Part shown: piece by piece, positions 1 to 10,575 of the stretch | Layout: each line of letters opens with the position of its first letter | Position numbering within the stretch: position 1 is the stretch's first letter | NCBI GenBank assembly: GCA_003988855.1 | Contig: QYAI01000016.1 | Span: 251,648-315,647, forward strand | Length of the DNA stretch: 64,000 bases | Source: Arachnopeziza araneosa | Lineage: Eukaryota > Ascomycota > Leotiomycetes > Helotiales > Arachnopezizaceae | Reading direction: 5' to 3' | The notes under the pieces: generated by a model | Database searches by the model: none | What the model was told of the DNA's origin: nothing | The model's input: the letters and a program-made list of their open reading frames with translations, nothing else | Made by a program: the position numbers and the translations under genes

Positions 1-300
1 GCCTCATTCGATGTCATCATCATCGGTGGTTTCGAAGGACCCCAACAGTAGAATCTGTAGAGTTGGCAGACTATCAGCACTGGCGATTGAACAACGGGCA
101 ATATCAGGAAAAAAGTCGTACCTCTGCATTTCTGATGCTGATGTGCTAACTCCTCTCCATAGTAATAATATTATGCCCGCTAATGCTACACAGAGCAGGA
201 ACCGCGTTCTCGTGAGAAAAACCCATATCGCTCTTGTTGGGGGTAATTGAGCTTTCGCAGATTTCCACGTAACGTGCTTAGGGAGCAGCATGTTCGCCAT
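1..300 (-). CDS. ANP1: Mannan polymerase II subunit Anp1-like, N-terminal part (runs off left edge)
   Basis: This is the 5' end of a Golgi type II membrane glycosyltransferase of the Mnn9/Anp1/Van1 family (GT62), which extends alpha-1,6-mannan on N-glycans. Exon 1 is 122-300 and exon 2 runs from 54 off the window; the intron 55-121 has a GTACG donor and a CTACAG acceptor. The protein starts MANMLLPKHVTW; a second in-frame ATG lies three codons later. A cytosolic basic stretch is followed by one hydrophobic segment (about residues 34-48, FLLCVALAGIILLLW) and then a stem SASEMQ. After splicing it reads RFYCWGPSKPPMM, which I recognise from fungal Anp1 proteins. The catalytic domain is not in the window, so the subunit assignment (Anp1 rather than Mnn9 or Van1) rests on the N-terminus only. 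It is divergent from the glycosylase gene at 964. Confidence 0.75.
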
Positions 301-963
301 GAAAATCCGGGGCCCAAAGCTCCACCAATTCGCGGTATACTATCAATTCGACCGGTGAGCGAAGATGCGCCGGCGTAGGATATCGTCGCGGGGTGCGGAT
401 TTGATCGCAAGCTCTGGCCGCTAAAGGTGAGAAGTTGAAGACGTTGACGCGAGCAGGGAGGTCTCGTATGCTCGATTTAGAAAGTTATTACTAAGCCGTA
501 TTAGCGAGGCCGCTGTACCACCCCTGTCGCAGCAGTGAACGTCTTTTTATGAGAAACATCAACTTCATATTGGTAATTAAATGCAAATTTGTTAACCTCT
601 GGACATCTCCGCTTGAACGATTATCAAGAATCAATCAGGAGCCGACTGACTTCTAGTGAGTAACATCCGATCGTCTGCAGCCTGAATGTCCATAAAGTCA
701 TTTTCACGTGACAGCCCCTATGCCTTCTCTTTCTGGTCCGTCTATGTGCATGCTGTGTCCTTCCTAAAGCATTGTCTTCTGTCTCTTTTCTTCTATCAGC
801 GACAAGCCGCGCATTTCATTCAGGACTGCTTCAATTAACACCTCTGTAGTAGGATCAAACCACGGCGGCTTACCAAGTCAGCTCTAGGCTCCAGCGGGCC
901 TTGTCCATCAGACAAAACTCAGTGACAGTTGGATATTCTCAATTACAAGCAAAGAATTTCGCA
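301..963. promoter_or_regulatory. Divergent upstream region between ANP1 and the glycosylase gene
   Basis: This 663 bp separates two outward-facing genes and should hold both promoters. A palindromic CACGTG lies at about 705-710, about 254 bp upstream of the glycosylase ATG, and is followed by a pyrimidine-rich stretch (about 720-800) typical of fungal promoters. I see no convincing ORF. Confidence 0.5.
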
Positions 964-2178
964 ATGTCGCTGAGGCGATCGGCTCGTCTCAGTGCTGCTA
1001 CCTCTTCGGTAGCTGAAGCTGCTATTCAACCCGCGAAAGTTCCAATTGTTAAAGTGGCAAATATTGGAAAGAAGAGAAAGGTGTCAGGCAATGATACGTC
1101 TCAACCTCTCACAAACAATGCCAGCCCAGCAACTCCAAAGAAGAAGAAATCAAAGACGGCCGCGCTACCTGTTACGCCCACTCCAGCTGCAGTTGGCCTG
1201 ATGTCAGATCCCTTCAAGTCTGGAGATGGCACAGAGAGTGATCATCATCGTGTGAACCGACTTGCCGCCCCAAACGGTACCAATGCTCTATTAGTCACTC
1301 CTGAAACCCACAGACTTGTTGCAAATAAACCAGTTGACCAAGTCTCTCCGTCCAAGCTATCTACTGTGACAATCACTACTGCAAATCTACTTGATGAAGC
1401 AATTGCACATCTCATCGCTGTCGAACCAAAATTGAAGCCTGTTATTGAAAAACATCCATGTCACATGTTTTCTCCCGAAGGCCTCTGTGAAGAAATTGAT
1501 CCTTTTAAGTCTTTATCAACAGGAATTATCTCCCAACAGGCATGTTATAAGCAGTCCACCATTTTTGATTCAGCATGCTAATGAGTAAATCAGGTATCGG
1601 GAGCAGCTGCAAAGAGTATCCAAGCCAAGTTCGTTGCACTATTCAATACAGATAATCCTGATGCAACCACACATAGCTTCCCAACTCCTTCACAAATTTG
1701 CAGCTTTAAGATTGAGACTCTTCGTACTGCTGGCCTTTCGCAACGCAAAGCAGAATACATTCAAGGTCTTGCACAAAAGTTCCACAGTGGAGAGCTTACC
1801 ACTTCAATGCTTCTTACAGCTCCCTATGAAGAGGTTCTGGAAGAATTGATCAAGGTGAGGGGACTTGGAAAGTGGAGTGTAGAGATGTTCGCCTGTTTTG
1901 GGCTCAAGAGGATGGATGTCTTTTCTATCGGAGATCTGGGTGTTCAGCGAGGTATGGCTGCATTAGCAGGAAAAGATGTTAGTAAATTGAAAGGAAAGGG
2001 AGGGAAGTGGAAGTATATGAGTGAGAAGGAGATGGAGGAGATTTCAGATAAATTCAAACCTTACAGGTACGTCACAACATGACTTATGAGTAGAAATACT
2101 GATCAGATTTGTAGAAGCCTCTTTATGTGGCTAACATGGCACATAGCGGACACAGATATCAGTACATTTAAAGAATAA
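964..2178 (+). CDS. MAG1: DNA-3-methyladenine glycosylase (HhH-GPD family)
   Basis: This base-excision-repair enzyme removes alkylated bases such as 3-methyladenine in the nucleus. Exons are 964-1539, 1594-2066 and 2115-2178, giving 370 residues. The start is the ATG at 964 (MSLRRSARLSAAT); the frame stays open upstream, but only from a TTG. The first 130 residues are basic and low-complexity, with a lysine-rich patch that may be a nuclear signal. The catalytic half shows IISQQVSGAAAKSI, then the helix-hairpin-helix GLGKWSVEMF and IGDLGVQRG, whose Asp is the expected catalytic residue. The C-terminus YRSLFMWLTWHIAD is the conserved family ending and is recovered only with the third exon. Intron 1 begins with GC instead of GT (CAG|GCATGT) and has a GCTAAT branch site. 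The 3' end converges on FCF1. Confidence 0.9.
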
Positions 2179-2738
2179 TAGAGTTGCTTCGGACGAAATT
2201 ACGTGGGCACAAGATGTAGTCTAGTTTGTGATCACTACAATGTAAGAACAGCTGGTGTTTTCTCTTTCCTCAATAAAATCACAATAGGAGGATTTGTGGT
2301 AAAAATGGATGTCCAAATCTTGCTTTGAGTGTATGTTGGGAGAAGTACTCATTAGCAAAATTCCAACAGTATATAAGCTCACGAAGAATATTTCACTTCT
2401 CCCCTCCCTGGTAATCTGACGGTGACGAATTTCTAGCCTACGTGCCGTGATATCGTTGCTACCTTAGTAAATTTCTCTTCACATCCTACATATCATACTT
2501 GCTTTCTTTGCAGCTACTGGCTAGCAGAGAGCTCATGATCTGAAGCATCCTAGCAAATAAGTTTGAGCGAGACGAATCAACGGCCATTGCTACGCCACAG
2601 CTGCAGACCAGAACTGGTTGAAAGGGAACCAATGGTAGCCTCTCCAAGTACAGCACCGAGGAATAACTCCTTCTCGAACCTGCTCTAGTCCGCAAAAAGG
2701 AGGCCTCCTTTATAAAATGGGTCAAGTCTAGAAAGCTC
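2179..2738. other. Convergent 3' intergenic region
   Basis: These 560 bp lie between the 3' ends of the glycosylase gene and FCF1. They should hold both transcript ends. The short ORFs here have no recognisable content. Confidence 0.4.
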
Positions 2739-3517
2739 TCATTCAGGTGCGCTAGGTAGCCTCTCGATCACGTATTTACCACGAGCTACGCTCATTATAG
2801 GAACACCAGGGATTTTCCTTACTTGAAGAAATTAGCGTGGTTCCTCTTCCGGGCTAAACCAACTTGACTTACTCCGCCGTTTAAGATCACGGTCGTTTGT
2901 AGCCAAAATGTACACCTTGTGCTTCATAACTCGATCGACCAAACAATCATCTGCGTATGTGCCCGAATGAGAACAGCTCACTCTCTCCCATTTCTCATTA
3001 CGCGCGATTTGGAGGGCGATCCGATATCGTGGTCCTAACTTCTCGAGTTCGGCCATCTACAAGCATATTAGATCCGATAAGAAGAGGGATTCGAAAAAGG
3101 TAGGTATACTGACAACACAGGACGTTATTACGGGCGTCGCCTTAGCCATCAGCGTATCCATCATAGTCTCTTGTAGAGGTAACTTGTTCTTCACAGTATG
3201 AGATAGAAAATTTGTCTTATGGAAATGTTAGCCATGCTCATGCAAGATTCTTCTTTGCAGTGCGATGATCCCCACACAGCAGATTATGGAACACTTACAT
3301 CAACGAGAACAGAATATGGAGGAATCAGAGCAGTATTGTACTGGAAGAACAGAGAGGAGGAAACTTGAGGGATCTCGCGGACAACTTGGCTGCTAGCTTC
3401 CTGCTTCTTTTTCTGGATATCAGCCTCCCCCTCCTGATTCTTCTTTAGTCGAGCATCGCGTTGGCCAATTAAGCGTTTAACAGCGCCGAACTTGCGAGTC
3501 TTCTTTGCGCTGACCAT
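2739..3517 (-). CDS. FCF1: rRNA-processing protein Fcf1/Utp24 (PIN-domain endonuclease)
   Basis: Fcf1 is the PIN-domain nuclease of the small-subunit processome that cuts pre-rRNA at sites A1 and A2 in the nucleolus. Four exons (3299-3517, 3114-3215, 2873-3056, 2739-2821) join in frame to 195 residues, close to the usual family length. The N-terminus MVSAKKTRKFGAVKRLIGQR is the family signature. Exon 2 starts TNFLSHTV, so the first acidic PIN residue (VLVD|TNF) spans intron 1. Exon 3 carries SCSHSGTYADDCLVDRV and ATNDRDL, with the other acidic active-site residues. Exon 4 reads IRKIPGVPIMSVARGKY and ends in LPSAPE. Introns are 83, 57 and 51 nt, all GT..AG. All catalytic positions appear intact. 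Confidence 0.93.
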
Positions 3518-5783
3518 TTTGTAAATGCGGAGTCGATGTATGCTGGTTTTCACGAGAGTTCATAGACCTCAGCCTCTCCTCTAAAGCTTGAATTGGTGGG
3601 TTAATTATTTTCCAAAATTATAGCCAAGCGTAATCGTCGGGCGGTCTTCGGGCCTACCTTTAGCGCGGCTCTTCTCTACGCCTCCCGAATTTTAACCGCT
3701 CAATCCAAATAATGCATCAAGATATGACTTGTGTTACATGATTACAACATCTTTTACGAGGTATCAACATTCCATGCAGCTTATTTCCTTACGAGAACTA
3801 TGCCTTGAGTTCATAATCATCCGGTTAGAGGTTAACTTTGATAAGAATTGCCCATTATCCGTGAACAGACACCGGAGATTGGTGTCCAGCATGCAAACGT
3901 AGCTCGGAGGGGTTTTTTGGTAGTTTTCGTTTTTTTTGGGGAAAACATTAGAACTCACATCGACAGTGCCATTCAGTCATTCAAGCCTCACGAGAACGTC
4001 ATTGCTAGTACGTGGATAGAATACAAGCCGTCGAAGATGATGTTTTTCCTTGACCTTCGCAGCAGAGCATTGGGAACCGCATGGAGGATCCACTGGGCCT
4101 GGTTTGGAGCATATGATTCTATCATTTGAACCCTCAACTGAAAGCTCTAGACCGAAGAGGTTGCTGATGGTCTGTAAGCTTGCAGAAACAGGTTTGCATC
4201 TGAACGATCACAAGACAACTCAACACATGGAGTGTGACCAAATGTGCCATACAGCCACCGAGAGCGCCGCATCAAGAGCGAAGGGACGACGTGAAACGTC
4301 CAGCTTTTTCTTTAAAATCAACCTGCACCGCTCGTCACAAACTATCCCAAAGCACCAAGTTCGGCCTTGGCGACAGATTATTTTTCAACAATTATTTGGG
4401 ATGAGAGCTGAGAAGGATGTACAATTAATTAATTATGCGACGAGATTTCATGCATTGAACTTTATGCACCAAAGCAGTGTGCAAGGCTTCTCAGCCGTTA
4501 TGCAACATGGGATTTAGCTGAGCGGATGCAGTTTCTGCATTAGCATGCTAAAAACAGAAAAATGTGCATGTCTCTCCTCTATCGACGGCTTAGGCGAAAG
4601 ACGTTGCTCCTTTTACCAAGCGTGCTCAGATACGAGATCAGACCGCAACTACTACCGAGGCCCAGTCTAAAGAGATTTCAACAAGACCAGCGGCGGTTTC
4701 AGGATTGGGCCATTGCAGCTCACGCTGTACGCCCGTCACAGCGGGAAGAGGTGAGATTTCGACAGCAGGTGAAGGTCCTCGATCTCTGGTTGAAAAGGGG
4801 AATTCTTGAGGAAAGAGCGTCTCGTAGCCAGCCACATGGTCATGCCCCAATTTCCAAAAGCGCCTTCAGTACCGCTGATTGGAAGCGCTCTTGGCGTGGA
4901 GCATATCATGGCGGCTGAAGAGCGCTGGCGACCCATCCCGACCAATCATACGGTCGGATGTTTTGACTAAACTTTATTTTCTCTCAATTTCGGCCTCTTC
5001 GGCTGGGGAGAATGATTCTGCAGCCAGCACCTTTTGGGATTAGCAGTCAGCACCAGGCCCGAAGCAGCGCCCATTCACCATGGACAGACCAGGGCGGGGA
5101 GCGCCTGGTGGCTCTTGCTCCCAATGGCGTCCTGCAGGGAGCCAGGGTGGTCAGATAGGAAGGAACAAACCCCGAATAAACCCCCCAAGCGCACCGTCAA
5201 GAGAGTGAGAGATCTTCCAGGAAATGTAACCTCAACCTTCTCTTTTCCTCTTCTTTCTTCTCTGTCTTATCATCACGACCCTCCTCCTCCTCCTCCTCCT
5301 CCTCTCCTCTCCCCGCATCGACCTCCAATTATCTCCACCAGCTCGTCGTTCGCCTGTACGTTTATGATACTCTAACAGCCTGGGGTTTGATACTTGCGTT
5401 GCATTCTCATGTTTTTTTGCTGTCTGGCATTGCATCTGCGTCTATCGGTCCATCTTTCGGTTTCCACGGCTACTACGAGCGTACGCATATAGTATGAACA
5501 GCAGGTCGACGGCTTAACTGTCTTCGACTTGCTTGTTGCCCGCATCATCTCCATGTGCCCTCAATCATAATCCTAATTTGAAAGCATTCAAGAGTCTGGT
5601 ACTCGCTCGAGCTTCCCTACGACTTTCCGAATGCATAAGACCTCGAATTTGGCTATAAACGAATTCTGCGGGGCCATCTAGGCTATCGATCAATGAGTTA
5701 TACCTCTTGGTCCGAGTATCCTCTCCACGTAACCGCACGTCCAGATCTGCACCTCTCCATATCTTTGAACGTCGTTGTTCAAG
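3518..5783. other. Long divergent upstream region (FCF1 / aspartic protease)
   Basis: This 2.27 kb lies between two divergently transcribed genes. It contains ORFs of up to 155 codons (4050-4517, 4562-4918), but none shows a recognisable domain or good start context. A strong C/T-rich tract at about 5230-5330 includes a (TCC)n run and probably belongs to the protease promoter or 5' UTR. Confidence 0.4.
5279..5304. repeat. (TCC)n microsatellite
   Basis: An uninterrupted run of TCC units sits inside a longer pyrimidine-rich tract about 480 bp upstream of the aspartic protease start. It is probably a promoter or UTR pyrimidine tract. Confidence 0.8.
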
Positions 5784-7553
5784 ATGCAGCCTGCCCAGTT
5801 TGTCATTGGCTTCCTTGTCTATGCGGCTGTCAGTACGGCGTTTCATCCATGGTTTCCCCCATATCTCTGTTTGAAGGAAGGTACCTGCAAACCAGAGAAG
5901 AGATCTGTGGAAGCTGGCGTTGCAACCCTTGGGAGTCAAGGTAGCAATGATTTCAAATTGAAACTCATCAGGCGGAAGACAAAGGTACTTGACACCCGGA
6001 GTAACGTACACGCAGAACGTCACTAATCCATACCTTAAAGTTTGCTACTACTCGTTCTGAAATCGTTCCTCGGGTTGGTCCATATGATCTTCCAATTCCT
6101 GGAAGCTCGGACGGTAAACTTGTTCCACGCGCCACTGTGACTGCCCAAGCTCCCACCCAAAGTAATTCCGCAGGCGTTGATCAAGATGGAGGTGATAACT
6201 CATACTTTGCGGAAGTCCTGTTCGGCTCGAACCAGACTCCGCTTCTGATGCTACTTGACTCTGGAGGTAGCCAGACTTGGGTCAAGGTAAGAACTCTCTG
6301 TCAATCTATAAAGTAGCTAGTCTGACAACTTCCCAGTCTTCGGCTTGCTCTTCACCTGCCTGTGTCAATCACAAAACCTTTGGAGCTGCAAACTCCTCGA
6401 GCTTGGAACCCAGTACCGAAGGCTTCTCGATTTCCTATGGATCCGGCTCTGTCAATGGTACCTACTTCACCGACAATATTTCCTTTGCTGGTCTGAACCT
6501 TCGAATGCAGATGGGCCTTGCTCGTTTTGTTTCGGACACATTCCTCAGTTTTGATTTCGATGGCATTCTAGGTTTATCTCAGGATATGAACAGCTTTCTT
6601 AATGCATTAGTAGCATCGAAGCAGCTCAAATCCAATATCTTTGGAGTGAGTCTATCAAGCATGGACGATGGACCCAATACAAGCGAGATTAGTTTCGGAG
6701 CCCTTGACACATCCAAATTCACTGGAAGTTTATCATATACTGCGATCAACACTACCAACAAGGGATATTGGACGGTTCCTCTGGAGAATGCTGGATGTGG
6801 GGATTCCCAGATGGGATCTTTACTTAAAACGCCCTTGGCTTATATCGACACGGGCACCACCTATATGTTTGCACCGGAAGGTGATGCAGAAAGCTTCTAC
6901 GGTCTGGTCCCGGGAGCTAAGCCTTCTGGCGGCTCCGCTTGGACAGTCCCATGTGACACTACCATACCTCTCACATTTACATTTTCTGGTGTCACCTATT
7001 CTATTCCTGCTAAAGACTGGGTGGGACCAATGGCCAATGGCGTCTGTACCTCGAACTTGTATCTAATCCCCGGTCTTGGAGGTTGGCTTCTAGGAGACAT
7101 TTATCTGAGACAGGTATATACGGTATTCGATGTCGATTCATCACGTGTTGGTAAGTTCAAACTCTCGACGATGGATATTTTTAACGTGCTTAAGGTTTTG
7201 CGCCTGCAATCATTCCATCATCTGTGGCTTCTTCATCCACTCCATCTACATCTACATCTACTACTACTACTACTGGTACAGGAACCACCACCGGATCTAT
7301 CGGATCCATTACTTTGAGCTCCACATCATCTAACGCGACTCCTACAGGTTCCACATCCCAGTCCGCAGGATCCAGCTCCGGCTCCGGCTCCAGGACCACG
7401 GACGGAAATCATTCAACAACCTCTGCGGCAAGCACGACAGCTACCAAGCACTCCGCCGCGACTAAAATCAACTCTCCCATGACTGCCATGATAGCTGTCA
7501 TCCTCGTTACAGCTGTTCTGTATGAGGATTTGCTGTATTTTGTAAGACTATGA
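5784..7553 (+). CDS. Secreted, probably GPI-anchored pepsin-like aspartic protease (A1)
   Basis: This is a pepsin-family endopeptidase of the cell surface, resembling the yapsin/CtsD-type fungal enzymes. Exons are 5784-5984, 6041-6286, 6337-7150 and 7195-7553, giving 539 residues. Residues 1-20 form a hydrophobic signal peptide. A basic propeptide-like segment (LIRRKTK) precedes the mature domain. The first active-site loop is LLDSGGSQTWV (Asp about 140) and the second is IDTGTTYMF (Asp about 320); the flap region reads SISYGSGS. After the catalytic domain comes a Ser/Thr-rich linker of about 90 residues with TST/TTT repeats, then a hydrophobic C-terminal segment (MTAMIAVILVTAVLY), as expected for a GPI signal. 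The last ten residues (EDLLYFVRL) are more polar than usual for such a tail. The first loop has DSGG where DTGS is commonest. Introns are 56, 50 and 44 nt. Confidence 0.88.
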
Positions 7554-7947
7554 TACCCCTGTACGATTTATCGACGTCATCGAAAACCACGAACTGTGCA
7601 TCTGCTATTAAAACATCCGCATGTGGAGTTTATTGGTCCTTGCAGTTGCCTTATGACATTGCATTTGCATTATGAGGAAAAGGCTGCGCTTGGATCGATG
7701 AGGTTCAGACTATGTAAATAACTGCATCATACCGAACATAGAATGGCTCATAGAAAAAGCCAAATAAATAATATATTGAAGAACTTTCCACCTTAACGCA
7801 CTTTGAAACTATGAAGACTGTAAAGAGTAAGGCGTTTCGTCAGCCTCACCGTAAGCGAAGAGACCCCTAAAACTTCTAGAGACCACTTACTTCACTTGCT
7901 TCAAGCCACCTACCAATTTAGCATGACCATGCTTCTACGATAGCAGC
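7554..7947. other. Intergenic region between protease and transporter
   Basis: These 394 bp lie between two genes in the same direction. They should contain the protease 3' end and the transporter promoter. I see no gene. Confidence 0.4.
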
Positions 7948-9660
7948 ATGGCTAAGGCCAAATTAACACACAGTCGGAAAGATGACGAGCAATCAGGCGA
8001 ACTCGCGAACGAGGAAGACCGTGGCCTTCTCTCAGGCAATTCCTCAGAAGACGAGGACATCATAGTCCACCCCGGTCAAAGTTCTTCAGAGCCAGAACCT
8101 CGCACCCCACGAACTCCAAGAACGCCAAACAGAGTGCGGTTTGATCTGCCACCTGCTATAGATACCGACAGACATGAAGATGGTCCGCCGCCGCCATACG
8201 TAGACTCGCCGCTTTCGGGGCGCCGCAATCCCCGCCCTCAATTCTCACCCCTCCTAACAGACATCGAGGCTCCCTCTGTGACGCTAGCAACGAGTCCATG
8301 GGGAGATGAAGACGTGCAAGAATGGGCCGAGAGAGAACGTTCTCGCCCCAAATCTGGACTGAGGTCTGCGTTTATGAACATGGCGAACTCGATTATAGGG
8401 GCGGGAATCATAGGGCAGCCTTATGCGTTTCGGCAAGCTGGCCTGCTGACAGGAATTGTGCTTCTAGTATTGCTTACGGTCACGGTGGATTGGACAATCC
8501 GCTTGATTGTTATCAACAGCAAGTTGAGCGGGAGTAATAGCTTCCAAGGCACCGTGGAGCATTGCTTTGGCAAGCCCGGGCTGATTGCTATTTCTATTGC
8601 GCAGTGGGCTTTTGCGTTTGGAGGCATGGTCGCATTTGGAATTATTGTGGGCGACTCTATACCTCATGTTCTAGCTGCGGTATTTCCAGGTCTAGGGAAC
8701 GTACCAGTCTTGAATCTGTTGACGAATAGACATGCCGTTATTGTTATTTTTATATTGGGCATCAGTTATCCTTTGAGCTTATATCGGGATATAGCGAAGG
8801 TAAGGAAGTCCGATGCAAAAGCGCTTTTTTAGCTAACATCTGTAGTTGGCAAAAGCAAGTACTTTAGCTCTGATTAGTATGATAGTCATTCTGTTCACTG
8901 TCGTTATACAAGGATTCTTCGTACCAGCAGAGGATAGAGGTACTTTCGATAGATCTCTCTTGACTATCAACAATGGAGTATTCCAAGCCATTGGAGTAAT
9001 ATCATTTGGTTCGCGACGTCCCCTTTTAGAAACTCAACACCAAGCTAACAATCATAAGCATTTGTCTGCCATCATAACTCTCTCCTCATCTATGGCTCTC
9101 TCAAAACGCCCACGATTGATCGTTTTGCACGAGTTACCCATTACAGCACCTCGATCTCTATGGTCGCCTGCCTTCTGATGGCCCTTGCTGGCTTCCTGAC
9201 CTTTGGCTCCTATACCCAGGGCAATGTTCTCAATAACTTTCCATCCGACAACACTATGGTCAACGTAGCCCGTCTATGTTTTGGATTAAATATGCTCACT
9301 ACTCTCCCCCTCGAAGCCTTCGTATGCAGAGAGGTAATCTTCAACTACTGGTTCCCAGGAGAACCTTTCAACATGAACTTGCATCTTATCTTTTCAACAA
9401 GTCTGGTAGTCAGCGCCATGACGCTCAGCCTGGTGACTTGTGATCTTGGAGCAGTGTTTGAGCTCATTGGAGCAACTAGCGCATGTGCCTTGGCTTATAT
9501 TCTACCTCCTCTTTGCTACATTAAGCTCAGTACTAGGAGTTGGAAGACGATACCAGCTGTGGCATGTGTCGCGTTTGGGGGAATCGTCATGGTAATTTCA
9601 TTGCTGCAAGCTGTCACGAAGATTATAAAAAATAAAGGTGAGACAACCCAATGTATTTAA
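7948..9660 (+). CDS. AVT-family vacuolar amino-acid transporter (AAAP/SLC38 type)
   Basis: This is a multi-spanning amino-acid/H+ transporter, probably of the vacuolar membrane. Exons are 7948-8799, 8846-9008 and 9059-9660, giving 538 residues. The first 130 residues are hydrophilic, with acidic clusters and the repeat TPRTPRTP followed by a Pro-rich stretch, a likely cytosolic regulatory tail. The transporter core starts at SAFMNMANSIIGAGIIGQPY, the family hallmark of TM1, and about ten further hydrophobic segments follow. Splicing of intron 2 restores ISFAFVCHHNSLLIYGSL, a conserved family stretch. Intron 2 has an unusual donor, GTTCGC. The frame ends IIKNKGETTQCI; a GGTGAG just before the stop could be the donor of another short intron, so the last residues are uncertain. 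Which AVT subgroup it belongs to, and so its substrates, cannot be told from here. Confidence 0.87.
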
Positions 9661-10012
9661 AATAGACGGATATTATGCACACAATCCATGTAAGATATTT
9701 AATGACAGAATGTGATGAAAATCGAAAGTTCTCGCTTCGGGACAATCAGCACAGTATCTATTCCATGAATTTCGGTCTTGACTGCTCTCTAACAGACATT
9801 CAATATTTGTCTTGTCTAGAGACAATGAATATCAGTATTCTACATTCAGGAGTTCAATCTTTCTCAGATGAACTTCATAAGCAGGGAAAACAATTTTTCC
9901 GCCTCAGATGTAAGAATCCATCTCTGCCATTTCATTCTCATCTCAGTGCTCACTCTAGTTAGGACGGCTACACTCTATTATCAGGAGATGTTGACGCGAA
10001 CAACGAACGAGC
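9661..10012. other. Convergent 3' intergenic region
   Basis: These 352 bp lie between the 3' ends of the transporter and the Cys-rich gene. No supported feature is seen. Confidence 0.4.
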
Positions 10013-10575
10013 TTACCGTCTTTTTACTTCACGCTGTCCTTCCTCACTCTGCATCAACTTCGACATTGAATCGGCCAACATGTCGGTCGTAGTTTGTGCA
10101 CCGTCATCTGTGACCTCCTTGCCCTTAGCACTTCCAGCAGGAGGAGTAATCAGCGATATCCGAGAGATCATCACAAGCCAAAAGCTTACCTGGAATCCTC
10201 CAACACCGCCTCGGCGGCCATGGCACTGCTACTGCTACTGCTCTGACTCTGACTCTGAAGCTGACGCTGACGTTGACGTTGACGTTGACGCTCGGCCTTG
10301 CAGCGCTTCTTGCAGCTTCGGAGCTTGCGACCCACCGTCTCAAACTCCCACGTCTTGCCTATCTCGTTCTCGAGGCCCGGAAGGGGTCGGCATTCGTGGT
10401 CCCGGTACCAGTCGTCGCAACACTTACCTTTGACCTCTTGGATATTGACGGTCAGGTCTGGGCAGGCGCGGTCGTCTATCTGCTTGTGGGTGTGGAGAAT
10501 GTGATTTTTACAGATGTAATGATGCTCCGTCGAGGCTGGGCAGCCCGTGAAGGTCTTGATCCAACACTGACACAT
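10013..10575 (-). CDS. Cys-rich protein of unknown function with Gln/Arg-Gln/Ser tract
   Basis: I do not recognise this protein. The model joins 10190-10575 and 10013-10130 across a 59-nt GTAAGC..AAG intron, giving 167 residues; without splicing the frame stops just after the donor. The N-terminal 95 residues hold about ten Cys in spaced pairs (MCQCWIKTFTGC, YICKNHILHTH, CCDDWYRDHEC), suggesting a small metal-binding or disulfide fold. There is no signal peptide with this start. A basic stretch (KLRSCKKRCKAER) leads into alternating QR, then QS, then a six-Ser run, matching short tandem DNA repeats at about 10225-10292. An upstream exon is possible, because the frame stays open to a GTGAGT site at 10647. 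The CxC..GC start resembles a widespread group of small Cys/His-rich fungal proteins without assigned role. Confidence 0.55.
10225..10292. repeat. Short tandem repeats encoding the QR/QS tract
   Basis: Runs of CTGCTA-, CTGACT- and GTTGAC-type 6-bp units succeed each other. On the minus strand they encode Ser, Gln-Ser and Gln-Arg repeats in the Cys-rich protein, and the frame is preserved. Confidence 0.7.

Noticed and set aside
4050..4918. Plus-strand ORFs of 155 and 118 codons
   Set aside because: No recognisable domain, no splice extension that adds conserved sequence, and competing ORFs on the other strand.
5565..6023. 152-codon minus-strand ORF
   Set aside because: It is antisense to the signal peptide and first exon of the aspartic protease, whose splicing and motifs are clear.
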